Source: Tenuibacillus multivorans | GTDB taxonomy: Bacteria > Bacillota > Bacilli > Bacillales > Alkalibacillaceae | NCBI RefSeq assembly: GCF_900103915.1 | Contig: NZ_FNIG01000010.1 | Location: 1-64,000 of the forward strand | Direction of reading: 5' to 3' | DNA length: 64,000 nt | Shown: positions 25,758-34,507 of the stretch, in pieces | Numbering within the stretch: the stretch's first letter is position 1 | Layout: the number at the start of each line of letters is the position of its first letter | The notes under the pieces: model-generated | Told to the model about the DNA's origin: nothing | What the model saw: only the letters and a program-made list of their open reading frames with translations | Database searches by the model: none | Made by a program: the position numbers and the translations under genes

Positions 25758-26738
25758 GTGGATTTTAATATCATTCGTTGTGGCCGTGCTGTTTTACACG
25801 TTACAAATTTAGAGAAGTCAAAGGCGTTTTATGAAGCACTCGGGTTTATTGAAACTGAATCTGATTCTGAAAACGTTTTCTTTAGAGGGTTAGAAGAGCA
25901 TAACCACCACAGTATTTGGCTTAAGAAAAAAGATGAACCGGCTTTAGAAGTGATGAGCTATAAGGTTTATTCCGATACGGATTTAGATGTATTAGCTAAT
26001 CATTTTGAAACAGAAGGCACTGAGGTGAAATGGTTAGAAAAAGGAACTCAAAAAGCTCTGGGGCGTGCGTTTAGAATTCAAGACACATCAGGGTTGCCGA
26101 TTGAATTTTATGCTGAGATGAAGACCGTTGATCGACTGTTACAGCGATATGACTTATATAAAGGGGCCAAGGTTCAGCGGATTGATCACTTTAACTGTGC
26201 GGTTACAGATGTTCAAAAAAGCTATGATTACTACATTAACGAACTAGGTTTTGCTTGTTCAGAGTATACGATTGACGATAAAGATAAAATTTGGGCAGCG
26301 TGGTTACACCGTAAGCCAAGTGTCCATGATGTGGCCTTTATGAATGGGGTTGGTCCGCGTCTACACCATATTGGTTTTTGGTTAAAAGACCCAATGAGTT
26401 TAATTGATGGCTGCGACGTGCTAGCTTCCATGGGTTTTGCCCCACACATTGAGCGTGGCCCTGGACGACACGGGCTGTCCAATGCATTTTTCTTATACTT
26501 AAGAGATCCGGATGGTCATCGTATTGAACTTTATAATGGGGATTATTTAACAAGTGACCCCGATTTTAAACCGATTAAATGGGATTTAGATGATCCACTA
26601 CGCCAAACATTCTGGGGACACGAAGCACCAGACAGTTGGTTTGATGAAGCAACTACGGTCCTTAATGTGTATACGAATGAACGGATGGAAACTAGTGAAC
26701 CAAAACTTAAAAAGAAAAAGCCACAGTTTATTATTTAG
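25758..26738 (+). CDS. hpaD: 3,4-dihydroxyphenylacetate 2,3-dioxygenase
   Basis: A 326-residue type I extradiol dioxygenase (VOC fold, two modules) that opens the ring of homoprotocatechuate. The 2-His-1-carboxylate metal site is visible: His144 (RIDHFNC), His203/His204 (RLHHIGF) and Glu257 (GHRIELYNGDY). The spacings are as in the Brevibacterium-type enzyme. The GTG start follows AAGGAGGATG, 18 bp after hpaE. Confidence 0.92.
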   Translation: MDFNIIRCGRAVLHVTNLEKSKAFYEALGFIETESDSENVFFRGLEEHNHHSIWLKKKDEPALEVMSYKVYSDTDLDVLANHFETEGTEVKWLEKGTQKALGRAFRIQDTSGLPIEFYAEMKTVDRLLQRYDLYKGAKVQRIDHFNCAVTDVQKSYDYYINELGFACSEYTIDDKDKIWAAWLHRKPSVHDVAFMNGVGPRLHHIGFWLKDPMSLIDGCDVLASMGFAPHIERGPGRHGLSNAFFLYLRDPDGHRIELYNGDYLTSDPDFKPIKWDLDDPLRQTFWGHEAPDSWFDEATTVLNVYTNERMETSEPKLKKKKPQFII

Positions 26739-26795
26739 GCTGTTTTCTAAAAGATTGTTGTTTTTAGCAAGATAACAAAGTATACGAAAACAGCC
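26738..26795 (+). promoter_or_regulatory. Intercistronic stem with long loop
   Basis: GGCTGTTTTC and its complement GAAAACAGCC enclose 38 nt between hpaD and the aldolase gene. There is no T-run, so it is a possible mRNA-processing or stability element rather than a terminator. Confidence 0.4.
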
Positions 26796-26820
26796 ATCAT
26801 TTAAAAGGAGGATTGTTTGT

Positions 26821-27753
26821 ATGTCAAAAAAATATGATGACATTAAGCAAAGTTTAAGAGGGTCGATCACACCAGTCATTACCCCTTTCAAATCTAACTT
26901 TGAGGTCGATTATGAGAAACAGTCAGAGCTCATTGAATACCAATTAGAAAATGGTACACATGCCATTTCAGTTACTGGAACCTCTGGTGAACCAAGTTCA
27001 TTAACCATTGAAGAGCGTGTCAAGGTAATGGAGAATGCCTATAAAACAATTAATGGAAGAGTACCCTTTGCGCCAGGTACAGGATCCACCAATCATGATG
27101 AGACGATGTACTTAACGAAAAAAGCAGAGGAAATGGGTGCAGATGCAGCCATGGTTATTGTGCCTTATTATAATAAGCCAAATCAACAGGCATTGTATAA
27201 ACATTTTAAAACAATTGCGGATGCTGTAGATATACCTATTATTGTTTATAACATCCCTGGACGTACGGCTAAAAACCTAGAGGTCGAAACGCTTGCACGT
27301 TTAGTGGAGGATTGTCCGAATATTGTTGGTGTCAAAGAGTCAAACAAAGACTTCGAACACGTGAACCGTGTCCTTCTAAACTGCGGACGTGACTTCTTAT
27401 TGTATTCTGGTATTGAACTGCTTTGTTATCCGATGTTGGCCATTGGTGGAGCTGGTTCTATCAGTGCAACAGCTAATGTCGAACCGAAGAAGGTTGCTGA
27501 AATGCATAATGCATGGTTTGATGGTGACATTAAACGAGCGCAGGAGCTTCATTACGAGCTTATGAATCTCAACGATGTGTTATTTAAAGATACGAATCCG
27601 GCTCCAGTTAAAGCAGCATTAGGCATGATGGGTAAAATTGAGCCTGTATTACGTTTGCCAATGGATCTACCATCTGAAGCGTTACAAAAAGAGATTCGTG
27701 ACACATTAGTTGATTATAAACTATTAGAAGACGCGCATAAGCCGGTTATTTAA
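26821..27753 (+). CDS. DapA-family aldolase, probable 2,4-dihydroxyhept-2-ene-1,7-dioate aldolase
   Basis: A 310-residue class I (Schiff-base) aldolase of the DapA/NanA family. Catalytic Lys172 (GVKESN) and Tyr143 (YNIPGRT) are in place, and GTSGEPSSLT is the phosphate-loop-like motif. In an HPA operon it should replace the class II HpaI aldolase, splitting the C7 dicarboxylate to pyruvate and succinate semialdehyde. A DapA-family subgroup with this role is recognised in bacilli (family model HpaI-NOT-DapA, from memory). It is not the lysine-pathway enzyme, given its neighbours. AAAGGAGG precedes the ATG. Confidence 0.85.
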   Translation: MSKKYDDIKQSLRGSITPVITPFKSNFEVDYEKQSELIEYQLENGTHAISVTGTSGEPSSLTIEERVKVMENAYKTINGRVPFAPGTGSTNHDETMYLTKKAEEMGADAAMVIVPYYNKPNQQALYKHFKTIADAVDIPIIVYNIPGRTAKNLEVETLARLVEDCPNIVGVKESNKDFEHVNRVLLNCGRDFLLYSGIELLCYPMLAIGGAGSISATANVEPKKVAEMHNAWFDGDIKRAQELHYELMNLNDVLFKDTNPAPVKAALGMMGKIEPVLRLPMDLPSEALQKEIRDTLVDYKLLEDAHKPVI

Positions 27754-27764
27754 TTAACCGGCTT
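27739..27764 (+). promoter_or_regulatory. Hairpin overlapping the aldolase stop codon
   Basis: Stem AAGCCGGTTA / TAACCGGCTT (10 bp, 6-nt loop) spans the last codons and stop of the aldolase gene. No T-run follows, so it is more likely a 3' stability element inside the operon. Confidence 0.5.
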
Positions 27765-27802
27765 CTAACATAACTGGTTAATGCGATAGAGGTGAACAAT
27801 AC

Positions 27803-28588
27803 GTGTCAAAAATCAAAATGAAACTAAAAGGAATTGAACAGTTAAAAGAAGGTTATTTGAATCAGCAAGAGGTTGAGCTAAATAATGAAAAATTAAATTT
27901 AAGTCAGTTGAATTTTGATAACCCGATATCCGGAACTTTATACGGTACGGTTTTAAATTATCAAGGTGAGTATGAAGCTTTGGAATCGGAAATGAATGAA
28001 GATCCTTATAAAGCCCCTCCACAAGCACCTATTCTTTATATTAAACCAATTAATACTTTTTCAAGTCAAGACATGCCTGTTCCATTACCGTCCGGTGAAA
28101 AAGAGGTTCAAATTGGCGCTGCTTTAGGGGTTGTAATAGGTAAGACAGCTAAACAAGTTAAAGAAGATGAAGTTTTTGACTATATCGAGGGTTATACGAT
28201 TGTTAATGATGTTAGTTTACCATACAACAGTGTTTATCGACCGCCTATTAAGCAAAAGGCGCGTGATGGTTTTTGCCCAATTGGTCCATGGATTGTTAAC
28301 CAGAACGATGTTTATGACCCACATCATTTAGATATCAAAGTTTTCATAAACGGAGTGGTTAGACAAGAAAATAATACAAAAAATTTAATAAGGCGTATCC
28401 CACAATTAGTCAAAGATGTCACGGATTTTATGACGTTATATGAGGGTGATGTTCTTTTAGTCGGGGTTCCAGAAAATCAGCCACTCGCTCAAAAAGGTGA
28501 TCGAATCAGTATTGAAATCGAACAAATCGGGCAACTAAACAATTATATTGTCGATGAAGAAGATTTTTATGTTAGTGAGGTGAAGTAA
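27803..28588 (+). CDS. hpaG1: HPA degradation isomerase/decarboxylase, N-terminal-type subunit
   Basis: A 261-residue fumarylacetoacetate-hydrolase-fold protein. It corresponds to the N-terminal half of the bifunctional HpaG of enterobacteria, here as a separate gene. The fold marks are APILYIKPINTF, VVIGKTAKQV, GYTIVNDVSLP and LLVGVPENQP. The acidic pair before VVIG that normally binds the metal is replaced by Gly and Ala (QIGAALGVVIG), although the Asp of NDVS remains. GTG start at 27803 behind GAGGTGA. The next gene starts directly after its stop, so the two subunits are translationally coupled. Confidence 0.85.
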   Translation: MSKIKMKLKGIEQLKEGYLNQQEVELNNEKLNLSQLNFDNPISGTLYGTVLNYQGEYEALESEMNEDPYKAPPQAPILYIKPINTFSSQDMPVPLPSGEKEVQIGAALGVVIGKTAKQVKEDEVFDYIEGYTIVNDVSLPYNSVYRPPIKQKARDGFCPIGPWIVNQNDVYDPHHLDIKVFINGVVRQENNTKNLIRRIPQLVKDVTDFMTLYEGDVLLVGVPENQPLAQKGDRISIEIEQIGQLNNYIVDEEDFYVSEVK

Positions 28589-29332
28589 ATGAAGCAAGGT
28601 CGTGTTGTATATGAGGCAGCTATACATGATGTAACAGAGGTAAATGGAAAAGTACAGTTACAGGATGGGAGATTACTAGATGAGCATGAAGTGGAATGGT
28701 TACCTCCGATTGAACCGAAAACAGTATTTACTCTCGGATTAAATTATGCGGACCATGCTAAAGAATTATCATTTACAAGCCCACTACCAGAACCACTCGT
28801 ATTTTTTAAAGGTAAAAATACGATAATTGGTCATCGGGGGACAACGGTTCGACCTCATGATGTCGAGTTTATGCATTATGAATGCGAATTAGCTGTTGTG
28901 ATTGGGAAGTCAGCCAAAAGTGTCAAAAAAGAAGATGCCTTGGAATACGTCAGAGGCTATACCATCGCTAATGACTATGCTATTCGTGATTATCTTGAAA
29001 ACTACTTTAGACCTAATTTGCGTGTTAAGAATAGAGATGATTGTACACCGGTTGGTCCATGGTTAGTTGATGCCGAAGATGTTGAAGACCCTATGAATCT
29101 CACATTACGTACTTATATTAATGGTGAAATCACTCAGGAAGGTTCGACGGGAGATATGATTTTAGGGGTTGCTGAATTAATCGAGTATTTAAGTGGATTT
29201 ATGACTTTAAATCCAGGAGATATGATTTTAACCGGTACGCCAAAGGGTTCGGTTGATACGAAGGTTGGAGATGAAGTGATTACCGAAATCAAAGGCATCG
29301 GAAGTCTGCACAATACGATTGTTGGTGAGTAA
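28589..29332 (+). CDS. hpaG2: HPA degradation isomerase/decarboxylase, C-terminal-type subunit
   Basis: A 247-residue fumarylacetoacetate-hydrolase-fold enzyme matching the C-terminal half of HpaG. It decarboxylates 5-oxopent-3-ene-1,2,5-tricarboxylate. The complete metal site is present: Glu98 and Glu100 (YECELAVVIG) and Asp129 (NDYAIRDY), the 2 and 29 residue spacings usual for the family. TGTPKGSVDTKVGD is typical for the C-terminus. Its ATG abuts the hpaG1 stop codon, with GAGGTG inside the hpaG1 end. Confidence 0.88.
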   Translation: MKQGRVVYEAAIHDVTEVNGKVQLQDGRLLDEHEVEWLPPIEPKTVFTLGLNYADHAKELSFTSPLPEPLVFFKGKNTIIGHRGTTVRPHDVEFMHYECELAVVIGKSAKSVKKEDALEYVRGYTIANDYAIRDYLENYFRPNLRVKNRDDCTPVGPWLVDAEDVEDPMNLTLRTYINGEITQEGSTGDMILGVAELIEYLSGFMTLNPGDMILTGTPKGSVDTKVGDEVITEIKGIGSLHNTIVGE

Positions 29333-29366
29333 TGACTTTTAATTTTCGGTGAGGAGGAGGGCCATC

Positions 29367-29753
29367 TTGCCACACTTAACATTAGAGTATACTGACAACC
29401 TTAAACAAGATATTCATATTTCAGATCTATTAAGAAACATACATGATACGTTACTTCAACACCGTGATATTATTCCGATAGGTGGTTTAAGGTCACGAGC
29501 CGTAGAGCTTACGGATTATTTAGTTGCTGATGGAACGCAGGATGATGCTTTTGTTCATGTAACGCTAAAGCTTGGAAGCGGTCGTACAGATGAACAAAAA
29601 AAGCTTATATGTGATGATTTATTTGAGACGATTTCGGAGCAATTCTCAGGGTTATTCGAAAAACGGTATTTAGCACTTTCGCTAGAGTTATATGAATTTA
29701 TGAATCCAACTTATAAGAAAAATAATATACACGAGCGATATAAAAATGAGTGA
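29367..29753 (+). CDS. hpaF: 5-carboxymethyl-2-hydroxymuconate delta-isomerase
   Basis: A protein of about 128 residues of the tautomerase/CHMI family. The TTG at 29367 is chosen for two reasons: GAGGAGGAGG lies just upstream, and this start places proline as the second residue (MPHLTLEYTDNL). After Met removal that Pro becomes the catalytic N-terminal base of the family. Starting further upstream would abolish activity. It isomerises the HpaE product before decarboxylation by HpaG. Confidence 0.88.
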   Translation: MPHLTLEYTDNLKQDIHISDLLRNIHDTLLQHRDIIPIGGLRSRAVELTDYLVADGTQDDAFVHVTLKLGSGRTDEQKKLICDDLFETISEQFSGLFEKRYLALSLELYEFMNPTYKKNNIHERYKNE

Positions 29754-29781
29754 TGATTTATTTGAAAGGGGGAGGATGACC

Positions 29782-31212
29782 ATGGTTAAAACCTATGAGC
29801 TACTAATTAACGGAGAATGGATTGGAAAAAGATATGATCATATTGACGTATTAAACCCAGCGACTCAAGAAGTAATGGCACAAGTCCCTAAAGTAGGTCG
29901 TGTTGAAGCGGCAAAAGCTGTTGATTCTGCTCATCAAGCCTTATCCACTTGGTCGAGTTTCACAGCCCAAAAACGCGGTAAGTTATTAGAAAAGTGGCAT
30001 GATTTGATTGAAGATGAAGCGGAGCTCATTGGGAAGCTTATGACTAAGGAGCAGGGTAAACCGTTAAAAGAAACTATCGGTGAAGTGAATTATGCTAATG
30101 GATTTATAGATTGGTATGCCGAAGAAGGCAAAAGAATTTACGGAGATATCATTCCATCATCTCATCCTGATAAGCGTATATTTGTGCAACATCAACCCGT
30201 TGGTGTCGTGGCTGCTATTACACCTTGGAACTTCCCGGCTGCTATGATTACTCGAAAGGTTGCACCAGCTCTTGCAGCTGGATGTACCGTCGTCCTAAAA
30301 CCAGCAACACAAACACCTCTAACAGCTATAAAACTAGTTGAGCTAGCTGATAAAGCTGGTATTCCTAAAGGTGTTATTAATATTATAACGGGTAGTTCAA
30401 GTGAAATAGGAAAGACTTGGTCTGAGGACTCTCGTGTGAGAAAACTGACGTTTACAGGGTCAACAGAAGTTGGAAAAATACTCATGCGTGATGCAGCTGA
30501 AACAATGAAAAAGATTTCGCTAGAATTAGGCGGCCATGCCCCTGTCATTGTTATGGATGATGCAGATATAAATAAAGCTGTTAATGGCGTTATACAGTCC
30601 AAATTCAGGAATGCTGGTCAAACTTGTATTTGTGCTAATAGAGTCTATGTTCATGAATCTATTGAACAAGAATTTATCCATCAATTAAATGATGAAGTTA
30701 AGAAACTTAAAGTGGGTAACGGTTTAGAAGAAGGAATAGATATTGGCCCTTTAATCGATCGATATGCAATCGAAAAAGTAGAACATCATGTCAGTGATGC
30801 TTTAAAACAAGGAGCAAAATTACAATTTGGAGGTCAGAGGGTTGAAGTAGGTCAAGGCCATTATTACCAACCCACGGTCATTTCAAATGTGACAGATGAT
30901 ATGATCTGTATGAATGAAGAAACTTTCGGTCCTTTAATCCCAGTAACTACGTTCTCAAGTGAAGATGAGGTTGTTCAACGAGCAAACCATACACCCTATG
31001 GTCTGGCATCATATATATTTACTGAAAATATAGGTAGAGCCATTCGACTTAGTGAGGGTCTTGAATACGGTATTATTGGCCTGAATGATGGTGCGCCGTC
31101 AACGCCACAAGCACCATTTGGTGGCTTTAAAGAGAGTGGTCTAGGTCGAGAAGGTGGTTATTATGGGATAGAAGAGTATTTAGAAACAAAATATATTTCT
31201 GTTGGTATTTAG
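29782..31212 (+). CDS. gabD: Succinate-semialdehyde dehydrogenase (NAD(P)+)
   Basis: A 476-residue aldehyde dehydrogenase that would oxidise the succinate semialdehyde released by the aldolase to succinate. Catalytic Cys282 (GQTCICANR) and Glu248 (LELGGHAP) are 34 residues apart. WNFPAAMITRKVAPALAAGC is typical of GabD/SSADH enzymes. The ATG at 29782 is preferred, 6 bp after GGGGGAGG; an upstream in-frame ATG at 29746 overlaps hpaF and lacks a ribosome site. It ends the operon at a terminator. The exact aldehyde is inferred from context. Confidence 0.85.
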   Translation: MVKTYELLINGEWIGKRYDHIDVLNPATQEVMAQVPKVGRVEAAKAVDSAHQALSTWSSFTAQKRGKLLEKWHDLIEDEAELIGKLMTKEQGKPLKETIGEVNYANGFIDWYAEEGKRIYGDIIPSSHPDKRIFVQHQPVGVVAAITPWNFPAAMITRKVAPALAAGCTVVLKPATQTPLTAIKLVELADKAGIPKGVINIITGSSSEIGKTWSEDSRVRKLTFTGSTEVGKILMRDAAETMKKISLELGGHAPVIVMDDADINKAVNGVIQSKFRNAGQTCICANRVYVHESIEQEFIHQLNDEVKKLKVGNGLEEGIDIGPLIDRYAIEKVEHHVSDALKQGAKLQFGGQRVEVGQGHYYQPTVISNVTDDMICMNEETFGPLIPVTTFSSEDEVVQRANHTPYGLASYIFTENIGRAIRLSEGLEYGIIGLNDGAPSTPQAPFGGFKESGLGREGGYYGIEEYLETKYISVGI

Positions 31213-31213
31213 G

Positions 31214-31245
31214 GAAGAAGTGAATTTCTGGTTCACTTCTTTTCT
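31214..31245 (+). terminator. Terminator of the hpaE-gabD operon
   Basis: Stem AAGAAGTGAA / TTCACTTCTT with a 7-nt loop and TTCTATAA tail, directly after the gabD stop. Confidence 0.75.
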
Positions 31246-31285
31246 ATAAACGCTAACTAAACTAATAAAGAAAGAGAAGATCCAT

Positions 31286-32497
31286 ATGTCTACAAAAGAA
31301 AGGCCAAAACTATGGACTTTACAGTATCTTCTAACCATTCTTGTCACGTTCATTTTCTTCTTTACCATTCACGTCATAAATTCTGGATTTCCGATTTTTA
31401 TTTTAAGTTATTTAGATCAACCGACGATTGCTGGGAGTATGCTTACAGCATTTATGTTATCCGCGATTATAACTCGCCCAATATTTACGATATACATGCC
31501 AAAACTTAATCTTAACCGAGTCATCTTATTTATATTGTTTTTGTTATTATTTACTTTCCTAATAACCTTCAGTAACCATAATATTTATTTCTTGTTGTTA
31601 ACACGGGTTTTGGAAGGAATCTGTTTCGGCGTTATTTCTACCATTCTAGCGACAAAGGCTTCAATGATAATTCCAACTTCAAGAATGGGGGAAGGGTTTA
31701 GTTATTTTGCATTAGCTACCACACTAGGTGCAAGCATGGCTCCAGGAGTGGCACTTATCGTTATTCATGTTAGTTCGTTCAATTTATTATTATTTTTCAC
31801 TATTATTTTAGTCGTTTTACTACTTTTTTTAACAAGGCATATAACGATTGAGTTATCACAGGGAGAAGAGAATGGGCATCAGCGTCAAGGAAGGTCAATC
31901 TGGTCGTCTGTTACGGATTTAATATTTGATCGCCGTGCATTATTTCCATGTGTTTTAATGTTTATCCTCTGTATATCATTTAGCAGTGTATTTAATTTTA
32001 TAGATGGTTTAGGTGAAGAAAAAACTTTTGATTCAAGAAGCTCTTTATTCTTTGTGGCGTTTGTTCTTTTTGTCGCCTTAACCAGAATATTTTCAGGGTA
32101 TTTATTTGATCGAGGCAATATGAATCTCCTAATCTATGGTTCGGCCTTAATTGGTTTTATAGGATTGCAAGTTTTATCCTTATCAAATGTTATGACTTTG
32201 CTAATTCTATCAGGTATTTTTTATGGGGTATCTTACGGTATGATGCACCCGACATTACAAGCCTTTGCTGTTAGTCGTGTCCAAACGTATAAAAGGGGTA
32301 CGGCAAATATGATGTTCCTAACAGGTATGGATTTAGGTATGGCGTTTGGATCGGTGGCCCTAGGATGGTTAGCTGATCAAACAAGTTTCTCAGTTATGTT
32401 TGGGGCGACATCATTTTTGATGCTAATTATTGTAGCATTATTGATTGTTCAATCTAATGTTAAGAGTTTTAGTCGATTAAAAAATCAAGATGTGTAA
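31286..32497 (+). CDS. MFS transporter
   Basis: A 403-residue major facilitator with about twelve transmembrane helices, the first near residues 9-35. The characteristic inter-helix motifs are weak, but TRVLEGICFGVISTILATK and GLGEEKTFDSRSSLFF fit MFS drug/aromatic-acid carriers of Bacillus. From its location between catabolic genes and a regulator it may import 4-hydroxyphenylacetate or a related phenol, or export a toxic intermediate. The TRAP system downstream offers an alternative uptake route. Confidence 0.82.
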   Translation: MSTKERPKLWTLQYLLTILVTFIFFFTIHVINSGFPIFILSYLDQPTIAGSMLTAFMLSAIITRPIFTIYMPKLNLNRVILFILFLLLFTFLITFSNHNIYFLLLTRVLEGICFGVISTILATKASMIIPTSRMGEGFSYFALATTLGASMAPGVALIVIHVSSFNLLLFFTIILVVLLLFLTRHITIELSQGEENGHQRQGRSIWSSVTDLIFDRRALFPCVLMFILCISFSSVFNFIDGLGEEKTFDSRSSLFFVAFVLFVALTRIFSGYLFDRGNMNLLIYGSALIGFIGLQVLSLSNVMTLLILSGIFYGVSYGMMHPTLQAFAVSRVQTYKRGTANMMFLTGMDLGMAFGSVALGWLADQTSFSVMFGATSFLMLIIVALLIVQSNVKSFSRLKNQDV

Positions 32498-32516
32498 TTA
32501 AATGGATGGTGATGTT

Positions 32517-34355
32517 ATGGATAATCAATTATTTGAAAGCATATCCAATCAAAAAGGTTACATAACAGTTGATGGTGAACGCATGATTTTAACGTCACCA
32601 TCTGTATTCGGTACGTTAATTAAAGATCTCGTAAATAACCTTTCGGAGGAACGGATGAAAGGATTTATGATTCGTTATGGTTGGAATTTAGGTGTAAATG
32701 ATGCTAGAAAGATTTTAAAAGAAAAATCCTCCAGTTTTGAAGAACTTCTTAAGCACGGACCAGTTTTACATATGATGCGGGGCTATACGGAAGTAGAGAG
32801 AACTCACTTTGAAATATCGTACCATCCGGATCAATCATTAAAATCTATACATGTAGAAGGTATTTGGAAAAATTCATATGAAGCAGAGGGATATGTAAAA
32901 CAGTTTAGTCAATCCAATGCACCTGTATGTCATACGTTAGTTGGATATGCAAGTGGTTACTATTCAGAAATATGTCAGCGGCCTATATATTTTAAGGAAA
33001 CATCATGTAAGTCTATGGGTTCTGAGCAGTGTTATTATGTCGGTAAAGATTTGGATCAGTGGAATGGGGAAATGGATGAAGAGCTTTTATACTATGAAAA
33101 TCAAACCATTGTCAAAGAATTAGAGCGAACGTATGAACAATTATTAGAAGAAAGAAATAATATTTCTCATACCTTTCAAATACATAAACGCTTAACAGAC
33201 GAATTAGCTAAGGGGAATGATTTAAAGTCCATTGCTGATGTTGTTTTTGAAGAAACAGACCTTCCTGTATTAATCGAAGATGCCCATTTTAACCCGATAG
33301 CCAGCTCCGGAATGACACCTCAACGCGTTTATGAAATTCAGGAAGCATTAAAACAGGGACAAGAACTTAAACAGACAGAAGTAATAGAAGTGGATTTGTG
33401 TGTGCGTTTAATAACACCTATATTTTTAAATCAACAACTTTTAGGCTATTGTTCATTCATAAAGGGCGTTACCGATCAATTTTCGAAGGTTGATCAGATG
33501 ATTATTGAACGTACTGCCACAGTTTGTTCGCTTTACATGTTGAATGAGAAAAATGCTTTTGAAGCAACAGAACGTATGAAGGGACAATTTTTGGAGCAAA
33601 TCATACATGGACAGTTGCTTTCCAAGCAAGATATTTTAAAACGCGGAACATTTATTAATATTGATCTAGAAAAACCTCATTATATTGCTGTTATGAAATA
33701 TGATCATCAATCTATTAACGAGAAAAGTGATTTATTATTTTTTGAAAAACTAGTAGAGTCTGTTCGAAATTATTTTAAAGGCAACTCTAATGTATTAATT
33801 GGTCAAAAAGGAGGCCAACTTGTATTTCTTATGCAAGCACCGAAGAATCTCAGTCATATTAAGGAAGTGTTTCGGGCACTAATTGGCCATTTAGAAGAAG
33901 AATACCTAGGTCAACAATTCTCGATAGGTGTTAGTACATCAGGGGAGGACATTCAACTAGCTCCGCAATTATATCACGAGGCTAGTATTTCTTTACAAAT
34001 GTCGAATGTACACGGACCTATTACGTTGTTTGAAGAATTAGGGGTTGTAGGTATTTTACTTCATTCTAAAGACCAAGATGCGATGTATTTAAAAGCCAAG
34101 CAATTATTGGGGCCGCTATATCAGGAAGATGAAAATGCCCAAGAGTTTTTAAAGACATTATATGTGTTTTTATCGAATGGTGGGAAGCTTGAAAAAACGA
34201 TGGATGACCTAGCTCTATCCATGAGTGGGTTGCGTTATAGAATTAAACGTATCGAGACATTGACAGAGCATAATCTTCGAGACCCCAATATAACCTATCA
34301 ATTACTTTTGACTTTACACTTTTTAATAAGTGAAGGAAAACTTGAATTAAAATAG
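32517..34355 (+). CDS. Regulator with XylR-N/V4R sensor and PucR-type DNA-binding domain
   Basis: A 612-residue protein starting at ATG 32517 behind GGTGATG. Residues about 10-95 form an activator-of-aromatic-catabolism domain (XylR_N type; MRGYTEVERTHFEISYH). A V4R domain follows (about 105-175) with Cys residues in CQRP, CKSM and EQCYY. Then come a coiled-coil linker, a GAF-like region with low similarity, and a C-terminal PucR HTH (about 545-605, LSNGGKLEKTMDDLALSMSG). In proteobacterial phenol regulators these sensors are joined to sigma-54 AAA+ domains. Here that domain is absent. It probably senses a phenolic compound and controls the second hpaBC pair just downstream. Confidence 0.83.
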   Translation: MDNQLFESISNQKGYITVDGERMILTSPSVFGTLIKDLVNNLSEERMKGFMIRYGWNLGVNDARKILKEKSSSFEELLKHGPVLHMMRGYTEVERTHFEISYHPDQSLKSIHVEGIWKNSYEAEGYVKQFSQSNAPVCHTLVGYASGYYSEICQRPIYFKETSCKSMGSEQCYYVGKDLDQWNGEMDEELLYYENQTIVKELERTYEQLLEERNNISHTFQIHKRLTDELAKGNDLKSIADVVFEETDLPVLIEDAHFNPIASSGMTPQRVYEIQEALKQGQELKQTEVIEVDLCVRLITPIFLNQQLLGYCSFIKGVTDQFSKVDQMIIERTATVCSLYMLNEKNAFEATERMKGQFLEQIIHGQLLSKQDILKRGTFINIDLEKPHYIAVMKYDHQSINEKSDLLFFEKLVESVRNYFKGNSNVLIGQKGGQLVFLMQAPKNLSHIKEVFRALIGHLEEEYLGQQFSIGVSTSGEDIQLAPQLYHEASISLQMSNVHGPITLFEELGVVGILLHSKDQDAMYLKAKQLLGPLYQEDENAQEFLKTLYVFLSNGGKLEKTMDDLALSMSGLRYRIKRIETLTEHNLRDPNITYQLLLTLHFLISEGKLELK

Positions 34356-34380
34356 TACTGTATCAACATTTTTTGTTTAA

Positions 34381-34394
34381 TGAAACCGCTTTAA
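34381..34394 (+). promoter_or_regulatory. cre-like site before hpaB2
   Basis: TGAAACCGCTTTAA matches the cre consensus TGWAANCGNTNWCA at all but one position. It lies upstream of the hpaB2 promoter. Confidence 0.5.
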
Positions 34395-34445
34395 TTAGTC
34401 AAAAAATGTTCTAGATTACGTCTAAGGAATTTTGTAAACTTTTAA

Positions 34446-34474
34446 TTGAAAGGTAAGAATTTTCAAAATAATAT
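34446..34474 (+). promoter_or_regulatory. Promoter of hpaB2C2
   Basis: TTGAAA (34446-34451) and TAATAT (34469-34474) are 17 bp apart, 34 bp before the GTG start of hpaB2. The spacer does not resemble the hpaE/dctP element, which suggests different control. Confidence 0.6.
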
Positions 34475-34507
34475 GTAAAAATTATTTAATTCCGAGGAGG
34501 TAATCTT

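Noticed and set aside
26821-27753. Lysine-pathway dihydrodipicolinate synthase (dapA)
   Set aside because: It lies inside the HPA operon with the aldolase role unfilled by any other gene, and no other lysine or dipicolinate genes are near.
29746-29781. Earlier start of the succinate-semialdehyde dehydrogenase gene overlapping hpaF
   Set aside because: No ribosome site precedes 29746, whereas GGGGGAGG lies at a good distance from 29782.
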